Shown piece after piece: positions 54,786 to 63,331 of a DNA stretch of 64,000 nt. Where the stretch lies: assembly GCA_016703665.1 (NCBI GenBank), contig JADJBS010000020.1, positions 1,306,001 to 1,370,000 of the forward strand, written 5' to 3'. A program made the translations under genes and the position numbers. This DNA comes from Candidatus Defluviibacillus avedoerensis (GTDB lineage Bacteria > Pseudomonadota > Gammaproteobacteria > Burkholderiales > Burkholderiaceae_C). Each line of letters opens with the position of its first letter. Within the stretch, counting starts at the first letter, position 1. The notes beneath the pieces are model-generated. The model saw only the letters and a list, made by a program, of their open reading frames with translations. It was not told the DNA's origin and searched no databases.

Positions 54786-57224
54786 TCAAGGCCGGTGGTG
54801 CCAATAACGCAAAGCGGCTTCACGTTCGCAGCGAAGCCGCTTTGGCTGGTCAGACCGCCAAGTGGCCGCCCCGCAATGGCTGGTGTCCACAAGCGCAATG
54901 CCCAGCGCCTGGTAGCGTTCAACAACGAATGACGATGGGTGGCCAAAGCGGTTGCGGTAGCCCGCCTGCACCAGCGCAAAGCGGGGTGACGCGGCTTGCA
55001 GGAATTCATCGGTGGACGATGTGCGGCTGCCGTGGTGAGGCACCAGAAGCACATCTGCCCGCAAAGCGCCGTGTTCGCGTGCGAGCAGTTGTTGCTCTTG
55101 CGCGGCCTCAATGTCCCCTGTCAGCAGCAGCACCTGGTCGGCGGCCTGGATGCGCAATACACAGCTCAAGGCGTTGGATTTGGCAGAAGTGGTGTAGTCC
55201 CCCGCCTGCGGGTGCAGTACTTCAAACAGCACGCCGTCCCATGTCCAGCGCTGGCCAGCCTCACAACGCTGGGCAGCACCCTGCACTTGCAAGCTGTGGT
55301 CTGCCTCAATGGAGCTGAGCAGCTTTGCCTGTGGCTGCATGCCCATCACGGCCAGTGCGCCACCCGTGTGATCAGTATCGCGGTGGCTCAGCACAAGGGT
55401 GTCCAGCTTTTCGTCCAGACGGCGCAATAGCGGTAGTAAGACACGGTGGCCTGCGTCGCTCTCGGGGCCCCAGCGTGGGCCAGCGTCATACAGCAGGCTG
55501 TGCGTAGCCGTGCGCACCAGCACGGCGGTGCCCTGGGCCACGTCGGCGGCGATCATTTCCACCTGCCCGGTCAGTGGCCGAGGCGATTGCCACAGCAACG
55601 CGGGCAGCATCAGGGGTACGCCCAGCAAACGCAGGCCCCACGGCAATCGCTTGGCCAGCAGCGCGCCGCCGAGCACGGCAGCCACGGCCACCCACACGGG
55701 CGGGATGGGCAGGGACAGCGTGGCCAGCGGCCATGCGGCCAGCCAGCCGAGCACCACCCCCATGGCGTCTACACCCCACGCGCCAGCTTGCCAAAAACCG
55801 CCAAAAACCACCCCCAACATGCTGAGCGGCGTGACCACCAGCGTCACCCAGGGAATCGCCACCAGGTTGGCCAGCAAGCCGACCAGCGACACCTGGCCAA
55901 ACAGCAGCAGGCTCAGGGGCGTCAAGGCCAGCGTGACAACGGCTTGTTCTCTGAACATGGCCTTCAATGGGGTTTGGAGGCTGATGCCGTCAGGGTTTTC
56001 TGCAGCCAAATCCGTCGCAAACAGCACCCCCACCGCCACAAAACTCAACCAAAATCCTGCCGACAACAGCGCCCAAGGGTCCCACAAGAGCACTGCCGCC
56101 ATGGCTGCCAGCCAGACATGCACCCATGGCCAACGCGCTCCGCTGGTACGCAAAGTCACTGCCACAGCAAGCATTAGCACGGTTCTTTGAGCAGGCACGC
56201 CCCAGCCGCTGAAGAGCGCATAAGCCGCTGCCAGCGCCAAACCACCCCAGGCCGCCGCCAGCGGCGCGGGCCAGGCCAGGCACAGCCGCACGGATTGTCG
56301 CCAGACCAGCCGCAACAGCCACCCAGCGACCCACGCAAACAAGGTGACATGCAGGCCTGAAATGCTCATGAGGTGCGCGACACCAGTGGCACGGAACACG
56401 TCCCAGTCGGCGCGCTCTATCGCGGCTTGGTCGCCCACCAGCAATGCCGCCATCACACCTGCGGTTCGGCGGTCGCTGACCGTGGCGTACACACGGTCGC
56501 GCACATGCTGGCGGGCGCGCTCGACGGGATAGCGCCAGCTGTCTTGCAGCAAACGAACGCTTTGCCTCGCCCCTTTTCCGCTGCGCACATACCCCGTGGC
56601 CTGCAGGCCTTGCTCCCATAGCCAGAGTTCGTAGTCAAAGCTACCTGGGTTGGCGTTACCGTGTGGCGCCTTGAGCCGAACGGTGAGTGACCAGGTTTGC
56701 CCGGCGGCCAGGTCGGGCACCACACCGTCGGTGGCGGTTTCGCCGTACCACCCCAGGTAGATGGAGGGCGGCACGTTCACCGCCTGGCCGTCCAGAGTGG
56801 CCGATTGAACCTGCAGCCGAAACCGCGCGCCCCCGGCGTTGCGCTGGGGCATGGCAAACACCGTGCCCAGCACCTGTATGTCGCGCCCCTCCAATGCAGG
56901 CGGCATGGCATGGCTGGCAAAGGCCAGAGCACGCAGGCCACACAGCGCAAACACCAAACCCGCCGTAGCCAGACAGGCCAGTGCCCCCCGCCAAACAGAG
57001 AAAGCTATTATTTTTGAAGCAAAGAATGACGCCACTACTGCCGAAACAGCCAAAATGACCGCATAAAGCTGCCATCCATCCAAGACCGACTGCTGCACCT
57101 GGAGCGCCGTGCCGATCACCACCCCACCGAACACCCAGCCCAGCACGGGGCGGCGCTGCGTGACGTCGCTGCTTGGCGGCACGCCGCGCAAGCCGTTTGC
57201 CAGCCATTTCCAGAGGGTAAACAT
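54786..57224 (-). CDS. comEC: DNA internalization competence protein ComEC/Rec2
   Basis: Inner-membrane channel for DNA uptake in natural transformation. 812 residues: DUF4131 N-terminal region with membrane helices, ComEC_N competence domain (ATGVAHLMSISGLHVTLFAW near residue 280, multiple helices to about 540), then a C-terminal MBL domain with LVLSHRDTDHTGG near 615 and LLVPHHGSRTSS. It separates the ATP-grasp gene from the DUF2126 gene and is divergent from the latter. Confidence 0.94.
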   Translation of the reverse strand: MFTLWKWLANGLRGVPPSSDVTQRRPVLGWVFGGVVIGTALQVQQSVLDGWQLYAVILAVSAVVASFFASKIIAFSVWRGALACLATAGLVFALCGLRALAFASHAMPPALEGRDIQVLGTVFAMPQRNAGGARFRLQVQSATLDGQAVNVPPSIYLGWYGETATDGVVPDLAAGQTWSLTVRLKAPHGNANPGSFDYELWLWEQGLQATGYVRSGKGARQSVRLLQDSWRYPVERARQHVRDRVYATVSDRRTAGVMAALLVGDQAAIERADWDVFRATGVAHLMSISGLHVTLFAWVAGWLLRLVWRQSVRLCLAWPAPLAAAWGGLALAAAYALFSGWGVPAQRTVLMLAVAVTLRTSGARWPWVHVWLAAMAAVLLWDPWALLSAGFWLSFVAVGVLFATDLAAENPDGISLQTPLKAMFREQAVVTLALTPLSLLLFGQVSLVGLLANLVAIPWVTLVVTPLSMLGVVFGGFWQAGAWGVDAMGVVLGWLAAWPLATLSLPIPPVWVAVAAVLGGALLAKRLPWGLRLLGVPLMLPALLWQSPRPLTGQVEMIAADVAQGTAVLVRTATHSLLYDAGPRWGPESDAGHRVLLPLLRRLDEKLDTLVLSHRDTDHTGGALAVMGMQPQAKLLSSIEADHSLQVQGAAQRCEAGQRWTWDGVLFEVLHPQAGDYTTSAKSNALSCVLRIQAADQVLLLTGDIEAAQEQQLLAREHGALRADVLLVPHHGSRTSSTDEFLQAASPRFALVQAGYRNRFGHPSSFVVERYQALGIALVDTSHCGAATWRSDQPKRLRCEREAALRYWHHRP

Positions 57225-57328
57225 GGGCCAATGCTAAACCGGCATGCGCAATGCAGACGCAAGCGCACCAACTTGGCTCAGGACTTGCTAAGCTACCTGG
57301 ACACACCAAACACCTTGTCAGCCTAGCC

Positions 57329-60300
57329 ATGTCCATCCACGCCGCCTTAAGCCACATCACCCATTACAAGTACGACCGCCTGGTCAACCTGGGGCCGCAG
57401 GTGATCCGTTTGCGACCAGCGCCCCATTGCCGCAGCAACGTGATTTCGTATTCGCTCAAGGTGGAGCCCGCTGGCCACTTCATCAACTGGCAACAAGACC
57501 CGTTCGCCAATTACCAGGCGCGCCTGGTGTTCCCCGAGAAGACGACCGAGTTCAAGGTAACGGTGGACTTGGTGGTGGAGATGTCGGTCTACAACCCGTT
57601 TGACTTCTTCCTTGAACCGAGCGCCGAAGAGTTCCCGTTCAAATATGACGCCATCACCCAGCAAGAGCTGCAACCCTACCTTGCCGCCGACCCGGTGACA
57701 CCCCTGGTCAAGGCCTATCTGGCCAAAATTGACCGCACGCCCAAACGCACCATCGATTTTTTGGTGGGCATCAACCAGATGCTGCAGCACGATGTGCGTT
57801 ACCTGATCCGCATGGAGCCCGGTGTGCAAACCGCCGAAGAAACACTCACGCTGGGCAGCGGATCATGCCGTGACTCGGGCTGGCTGATGGTGCAGCTGTT
57901 GCGCCACTGTGGCCTGGCGGCGCGCTTTGTATCGGGCTACCTGATCCAGCTGACGCCGGATGTGAAATCGCTGGATGGCCCCAGCGGCACGGAGGTGGAC
58001 TTCACCGACCTGCACGCTTGGTGCGAGGTTTACCTGCCCGGCGCGGGCTGGATCGGTTTTGACCCCACCTCTGGCCTGATGGCAGGCGAAGGACACATCC
58101 CCCTGGCCTGCACGCCGCAGCCGTCAGGCGCAGCGCCGGTAGAAGGCGGCGTTGACAAGTGCGAAGTGACTTTTGCCCACCACATGGGCGTGACCCGGAT
58201 TTACGAATCCCCTCGCGTCACCAAGCCCTACACCGACGACCAGTGGGCCGGCATCATGACCCTGGGCGAAGCGGTAGACCGCCAGCTGGTGGGGGGCGAT
58301 GTTCGCTTGACCATGGGTGGTGAGCCGACCTTCGTGGCCACCGCCGACCGCGACGCGGCTGAATGGAACACTGACGCACTGGGCCCCACCAAGCGAGGCT
58401 TTGCCACAGCGCTGGTGCACAAGCTGCGCGACGAGTATGGTCAAGGCGGCTTTTTGCATTTTGGCCAGGGCAAGTGGTATCCCGGCGAGCAATTGCCGCG
58501 CTGGGCTTTGAGCATTTGCTGGCGCGCAGACGGCCAGCCCGCCTGGCGCAATCCAGACCTGTTTGCCGACGAGCGCGATGCCATGCATTACACGTCGGAC
58601 GACGCCAGCCGCTTCACGCGCACCCTGGCTGCCAAACTGGGTCTGACCGACAAGTTCATTGAAACCGCGTTTGAAGACGTCTGGTACTACCTGTGGCGCG
58701 AGCGCCGTCTGCCGGTCAATGTGGACCCGTTTGACTCTCGCCTGGACGACGAACTGGAGCGCGTGCGCCTGCGCCGGGTGTTTGAGCAAAAACTGGATGC
58801 GCCCATTGGCTATGTGTTGCCCCTGGCGGCCGATGACAGCCCTGCCCTGAGCGGTCCCCAGTGGAGCACCGGCCCGTGGTTTATGCGCGATGAGCGCATG
58901 TACCTGATGCCGGGTGACTCGCCCATGGGCTACCGCCTGCCGCTGGACTCACTCCCCTGGGTCAGCCGGGGTGACTACCCCTACTTGGTGGAGCGTGACC
59001 CGTTTGCGCCCGACGTGCAAGGCGGTTTGCCATCGTCTGCTGCGCTGCACGCCCGGTATGCCCAGGCCCGTGGACTGCCGCAGGGTTATGGCACTGACAA
59101 ATTCGGCGTGTCCTACCTGGCCCCTGGCCAGCCGGGCGCTGCCCGACACGCCTTGCAGGACGGGCGCGGAACGGGCCGCACAGCGCTGGGTCCGGGTCAA
59201 TCCGAACCACATGGCCTGTTACGCAACCCCGGCAAGCATGAATCTGCCCACTGGGTCACCCGCACGGCGGTTTGCGTGGAAGTCCGCGACCCGCGCCGTG
59301 CCAACGGCCCCAAGGCAGAAGCCCAAGGCAGCAAAACAGGCGTGCTCTACGTCTTCATGCCACCAGTGGCCCGCCTGGAGGATTACCTGGATCTGCTGGC
59401 TGCGGTCGAGGCAACGGCTGAAGAACTGCAAGTCAAAATCGTGCTGGAAGGCTACCCGCCCCCGCGTGATGTGCGCCTGAAGCTGCTGCAAGTGACGCCT
59501 GACCCCGGCGTGATTGAGGTGAACATTCACCCCGCGCACAACTGGGGCGAGCTGGTGCAACACACCGAGTTTTTGTACCAGGCCGCTTTCGAGACCCGCT
59601 TGTCAGCCGAGAAGTTCATGCTGGACGGTCGCCACACCGGCACGGGCGGCGGCAACCACTTTGTGATGGGCGGCGCCACGCCGTCAGACAGCCCCTTCCT
59701 GCGTCGCCCCGAGGTATTGGCCAGCTTGATTTTGTATTGGCACAACCACCCCTCTTTAAGCTACCTGTTCAGCGGCATGTTCATCGGCCCGACCAGTCAG
59801 GCACCGCGCGTGGACGAAGCCCGCAACGATCAGGTTTACGAACTGGAAATCGCGCTGAAAGAAGTTGCCCGCAACCGCGAGCTGTACGGCCAGAACATGC
59901 CACCCTGGCTGGTGGACCGCACGCTGCGCAATGTGCTGGTGGACGTGACCGGCAACACCCACCGCAGCGAGTTTTGCATCGACAAACTGTATTCGCCAGA
60001 CTCTTCCACAGGCCGACTGGGGCTGCTGGAGTTGCGCGCCTTTGAGATGCCACCCCACGCCCGCATGAGCGTGGCCCAACAACTGCTGCTGCGCGCCCTG
60101 GTGGCACGCTTTTGGAACCTGCCCTACCAAGCGCCTGCCACGCGCTGGGGCACCGAACTGCACGACCGCTATCTGCTGCCCAGCTTCGTGAAGATGGACT
60201 TTGAGGACGTGCTGACTGAGATGCGCGAGGCCGGATTTGCGTTTGACAACGCCTGGTTTGCACCCCATTTTGAGTTCCGCTTCCCGCTCGTCGGCCAGGT

Positions 60301-60832
60301 GCAATCCAAAGGCATTGAGTTGACGCTGCGCAACGCCCTGGAGCCCTGGCATGTGATGGGCGAAGAAGGCGCGCCCGGCGGCACCGTGCGCTATGTGGAT
60401 TCGTCGCTGGAGCGCATCGAGGTCAAGGTAACCGGTCTGAACGAAAGCCGCTACTGCATCACTGTGAATGGCCGCGCCTTGCCGCTGCAACCCACCGGCG
60501 TGCAAGGCGAATATGTGGCCGGTGTGCGCTTCAAAGCCTGGGACCTGCCCAGCGCGCTGCACCCCACGATTGACGCTCACGCTCCGCTCACATTCGACAT
60601 TGTGGACACCTGGATGCAACACTCTTTGGGCGGCTGTCAGTACCATGTGGCTCACCCCGGTGGCCGCAATTACGACACCTTCCCCGTCAACAGCTTCGAG
60701 GCCGAAAGCCGCCGCCTGTCGCGCTACTTCAAGATGGGCCACACCCCCGGCAAGATGCAGGTGCCGCCCGCCAGCATCGGCGTGCCCGGCAGCAGGGAGT
60801 TTCCGTTCACGGTGGATTTGCGGCGCTCGTAA
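57329..60832 (+). CDS. Transglutaminase-like and DUF2126 fusion protein
   Basis: 1,167 residues from the ATG at 57329 (MSIHAALSHITHYKYDR). A beta-sandwich 'bacterial transglutaminase N' region comes first, then a transglutaminase/protease core with catalytic Cys in LGSGSCRDSGWLMVQL near 182, His in DLHAWCEVYLPGAGW and Asp in FDPTSG. From about residue 320 a long DUF2126 region predicted as amidoligase (LGEAVDRQLVGGDVRLTMGGEPTFV; NIHPAHNWGELVQHTEFLY; GTGGGNHFVMGG). No signal peptide. It belongs functionally with the alpha-E and ATP-grasp genes 3-5 kb away. Reaction unproved. Confidence 0.93.
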   Translation: MSIHAALSHITHYKYDRLVNLGPQVIRLRPAPHCRSNVISYSLKVEPAGHFINWQQDPFANYQARLVFPEKTTEFKVTVDLVVEMSVYNPFDFFLEPSAEEFPFKYDAITQQELQPYLAADPVTPLVKAYLAKIDRTPKRTIDFLVGINQMLQHDVRYLIRMEPGVQTAEETLTLGSGSCRDSGWLMVQLLRHCGLAARFVSGYLIQLTPDVKSLDGPSGTEVDFTDLHAWCEVYLPGAGWIGFDPTSGLMAGEGHIPLACTPQPSGAAPVEGGVDKCEVTFAHHMGVTRIYESPRVTKPYTDDQWAGIMTLGEAVDRQLVGGDVRLTMGGEPTFVATADRDAAEWNTDALGPTKRGFATALVHKLRDEYGQGGFLHFGQGKWYPGEQLPRWALSICWRADGQPAWRNPDLFADERDAMHYTSDDASRFTRTLAAKLGLTDKFIETAFEDVWYYLWRERRLPVNVDPFDSRLDDELERVRLRRVFEQKLDAPIGYVLPLAADDSPALSGPQWSTGPWFMRDERMYLMPGDSPMGYRLPLDSLPWVSRGDYPYLVERDPFAPDVQGGLPSSAALHARYAQARGLPQGYGTDKFGVSYLAPGQPGAARHALQDGRGTGRTALGPGQSEPHGLLRNPGKHESAHWVTRTAVCVEVRDPRRANGPKAEAQGSKTGVLYVFMPPVARLEDYLDLLAAVEATAEELQVKIVLEGYPPPRDVRLKLLQVTPDPGVIEVNIHPAHNWGELVQHTEFLYQAAFETRLSAEKFMLDGRHTGTGGGNHFVMGGATPSDSPFLRRPEVLASLILYWHNHPSLSYLFSGMFIGPTSQAPRVDEARNDQVYELEIALKEVARNRELYGQNMPPWLVDRTLRNVLVDVTGNTHRSEFCIDKLYSPDSSTGRLGLLELRAFEMPPHARMSVAQQLLLRALVARFWNLPYQAPATRWGTELHDRYLLPSFVKMDFEDVLTEMREAGFAFDNAWFAPHFEFRFPLVGQVQSKGIELTLRNALEPWHVMGEEGAPGGTVRYVDSSLERIEVKVTGLNESRYCITVNGRALPLQPTGVQGEYVAGVRFKAWDLPSALHPTIDAHAPLTFDIVDTWMQHSLGGCQYHVAHPGGRNYDTFPVNSFEAESRRLSRYFKMGHTPGKMQVPPASIGVPGSREFPFTVDLRRS

Positions 60833-60923
60833 AGCAGGAAGAATCCAGGCCGCTGCAACGGCTTGCTGCTCATGTCACACTGGCAGTTGTTGCCAATACG
60901 AGGCAGCTCAACCAAGGAAACTT

Positions 60924-61319
60924 ATGCGCACTTCATTGGCCCGTTTATTCATCGCTGCAACAGTTGTTGTCGTCACCACCGGTTGCGCGTCATACCGAAC
61001 TGATTCCAACATTCCTTCTGCCCCGCCAGGAACTGCGGCGCCTGCTGCGGCGACGAAACCCGTTACGACTGTTCTGATCTCAGAAGACGCTTTGCCCAAG
61101 CGCAAGTTCAAGGAAATTGGCCCAATCGAAGTAAGCGTCAAGAAGCTCACCATCTTTCACAAAGATCCGACGAAAGAACAAGCCAACGAAGCGCTGACTG
61201 AAAAGGCCCGCGAGATTGGCGCCGATGCTGTCATCAAGGTGGTTTACAAAAGTGGCATTGGCTTCACGACCTGGGGCTACATTGACGCCAACGGCATGGG
61301 TGTCAAACTCGCAGATTGA
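60924..61319 (+). CDS. Small lipoprotein with YbjQ-like domain
   Basis: 131 residues from the ATG at 60924 with AAGGAAA upstream. A lipoprotein signal ends VTTGC (Cys about 20). An Ala/Pro linker is followed by a compact alpha/beta domain (RKFKEIGPIEVSVKKLTIF, AREIGADAVIKVVYKSG) reminiscent of heavy-metal-binding YbjQ/UPF0145-type folds. Function unknown. An in-frame extension to 60468 overlaps the previous gene and is rejected. Confidence 0.72.
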   Translation: MRTSLARLFIAATVVVVTTGCASYRTDSNIPSAPPGTAAPAAATKPVTTVLISEDALPKRKFKEIGPIEVSVKKLTIFHKDPTKEQANEALTEKAREIGADAVIKVVYKSGIGFTTWGYIDANGMGVKLAD

Positions 61320-61438
61320 TCACCCCCGGGTTGTCAGACGCGGCCCATGTCCCATAGGCGACGTGAGCCGCAGCTTTGCGGTTGCTTGTGCGTGCGTTTG
61401 ACGTTGCAATCCACGCTTTGTATTCACAGGAACTTCTC

Positions 61439-62413
61439 ATGCTACGCCGCCAATGGATTCAACGCACCGCGATTTCAGCCGTTCTGGGGGCCAGTGCCCT
61501 CGCAACAAGTGCCTTGGCCCAGTCCTTCCCCGCCAAACCCATCAAACTGCTGATCGCCTTCTCGGCAGGCGGCCCGACTGACATCACCATGCGCAGCCTG
61601 GCAGACAACGCCAGCAAGATACTTGGCCAACCCGTGGTGGTCGAGAACAAGGCAGGTGCCGGTGGCACCCTGCCAGCCCAAGCCTTGCAAACTGCGCAGC
61701 CCGATGGCTACACCGTGGCGCAAATTCCACTGGGCGTGTTCCGCCTGCCATACACCACCAAGATGACTTGGGACCCGATCAAGGACATCAGCTACATCCT
61801 CAACGTCACCGGTTACGCCTTTGGCATTGCAGTACCCACGAGCGGCCCGATCAAGACCTGGGCAGAATTTGTGGCCTATGCCAAGGCCAATCCTGGCAAG
61901 CTGAGCTATGGCTCTACCGGCACGCTGACATCCCCCCACCTGACAACCGAGCTGATCGCCCAGAAGCTCGGATTGCAACTGAATCACATCCCTTACAAAG
62001 GCTCCGCCGACTTGAACCAGGCCGTGATGGGCGGACACCTGATGGCATTGGCCGATTCGACCGGGTTTGCGCCTCTGGTGGAGTCTGGCAAAGTGAAAGT
62101 GCTGGTGACTTGGGGCGAGCAGCGCCTGGCCAAGTTCCCCGATGCGCCCACGCTGAAAGAGGTGGGCATCGACATTGTGCAGAACTCGCCTTTTGGCATC
62201 GCGGCACCCCGTGGCACACCGCCGGAGGTGGTCAAGAAGTTGCACGACGCCTTCAAGAAAGCCATGGAAGAGCCCAGCTATGTGCAGGCACTGGCCCGCT
62301 ACGACATGCTGCCCATGTACATGGATTCAGCCCAGTACCTGAAATTTGCGCAAGACACCTTTGCGCGTGAAAAAGCCCTGGTGGAGAAACTGGGGCTGGC
62401 CAAACCTCAGTAA
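61439..62413 (+). CDS. Tripartite tricarboxylate transporter substrate-binding protein (TctC/Bug family)
   Basis: Periplasmic solute receptor, 324 residues from the ATG at 61439 with AGGAA upstream. Signal MLRRQWIQRTAISAVLGAS ending ALAQ. Family motifs: FPAKPIKLLIAFSAGGPTD, VVVENKAGAGGTL, LSYGSTGTLTSPHL, HIPYKGSADLNQAVMGGH. No TctAB membrane genes are adjacent, as is usual for orphan Bug proteins in Burkholderiales. Ligand unknown, perhaps a carboxylic acid handled by the nearby CoA transferase. Confidence 0.93.
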   Translation: MLRRQWIQRTAISAVLGASALATSALAQSFPAKPIKLLIAFSAGGPTDITMRSLADNASKILGQPVVVENKAGAGGTLPAQALQTAQPDGYTVAQIPLGVFRLPYTTKMTWDPIKDISYILNVTGYAFGIAVPTSGPIKTWAEFVAYAKANPGKLSYGSTGTLTSPHLTTELIAQKLGLQLNHIPYKGSADLNQAVMGGHLMALADSTGFAPLVESGKVKVLVTWGEQRLAKFPDAPTLKEVGIDIVQNSPFGIAAPRGTPPEVVKKLHDAFKKAMEEPSYVQALARYDMLPMYMDSAQYLKFAQDTFAREKALVEKLGLAKPQ

Positions 62414-62416
62414 TTT

Positions 62417-63187
62417 TTAATCAAAAGGCTCTGTCGTCGCCTTGTTCCACGAGGTGACCAACTGAAAGCGGTCCGCAATGTAGTGGTTAACCGAAGCCGC
62501 CTGCAAGCGCCCAGCACCATCGTGGTAGCAGCGCAGCATGCGCAAGGCGGGGCTGCCCGCTGGCAGGTGCAAGAGTTTGGTGGCATCCAGCGGCATCAGC
62601 GTGGCTTCGATACGCTGGACTACCGAGGCCACCTCTTGCCCATACAACTTGCCCAACAAGGCGTAAATGCTCAGGTGTTCCCCCTGCAAGTGCGCCTGGA
62701 TGCCTGCAAACTCAGGGCGCAAATACACCTTGGTATACGACATAGGAGCCACCTGGCCACTGGGGTGACGCATGGCCAGCAGCTCTACCCATTCCGATCC
62801 GGGCTCACAGCGCAACTCGATGGCCATGGTGGCGTCTGCATTCACCCGCCGGAACGACAGCACCTCTAACCGGGTCGTGTTGTTGTAGTCCAGCAGGTCT
62901 TTGAACGAGCCCAGTGCCGACACATAGGGTGTGGCAGGCAGGGTGGCGCGCACCAGAGTGCCAATGCTGGGGTGGCGTGAAATCAGGCCGCTATCCACCA
63001 GTTTGCGCGTGGCCTCACGCACCGTGTGGCGGCTCACGCCGTAAATCTGCCCCAGCTCGTCTTCAGTAGGCAGGCGGCTACCCACGGGGTATTTGCCCAG
63101 GCGGATATCGGCCAGAAGGCTTTGATGCACCTGGGCATAGCGCGGCAGGCTGCTGGTGTCAGGTGGGGGCTTTCTTCTGGCGGGCAT
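62417..63187 (-). CDS. GntR-family regulator (HutC/UTRA type)
   Basis: 256 residues. Winged HTH LPTEDELGQIYGVSRHTVREATRKLVDSG near 40-70 and a C-terminal UTRA ligand domain (LSFRRVNADATMAIELRCEPG). Convergent with the TctC gene (3-base gap) and divergent from the CaiB gene, over a 144-base region with direct repeats. Likely controls that divergent catabolic gene. Confidence 0.93.
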   Translation of the reverse strand: MPARRKPPPDTSSLPRYAQVHQSLLADIRLGKYPVGSRLPTEDELGQIYGVSRHTVREATRKLVDSGLISRHPSIGTLVRATLPATPYVSALGSFKDLLDYNNTTRLEVLSFRRVNADATMAIELRCEPGSEWVELLAMRHPSGQVAPMSYTKVYLRPEFAGIQAHLQGEHLSIYALLGKLYGQEVASVVQRIEATLMPLDATKLLHLPAGSPALRMLRCYHDGAGRLQAASVNHYIADRFQLVTSWNKATTEPFD

Positions 63188-63207
63188 GGGTATGGGTATG
63201 GGTTCTG

Positions 63208-63275
63208 TTTATACGGAGTGAAAGGATTGTCGCGAAGAGGGTTTGTACGGACATTGCTCATCTTTGTACGGACAT
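63208..63275. promoter_or_regulatory. Direct repeats in the gntR-caiB promoter region
   Basis: TTTGTACGGACAT occurs twice, at 63242-63254 and 63263-63275, exactly 21 bp apart (two helix turns). A weaker copy TTTATACGGAG lies at 63208-63218. Candidate operators for the GntR protein. Confidence 0.6.
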
Positions 63276-63331
63276 AGAATTCTTTTGCGACTTTTGCCCC
63301 TTTTTTTGTCCCGCTTCATGGGAGCCCCCGC

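Noticed and set aside
55399..56190. Long plus-strand frames inside comEC
   Set aside because: Antisense to a complete comEC; composition typical of shadow frames in GC-rich DNA.
57003..57030. Further copy of the dispersed repeat in comEC
   Set aside because: Only a short match around AATAGCTTTC; the TTACGGCA block is absent.
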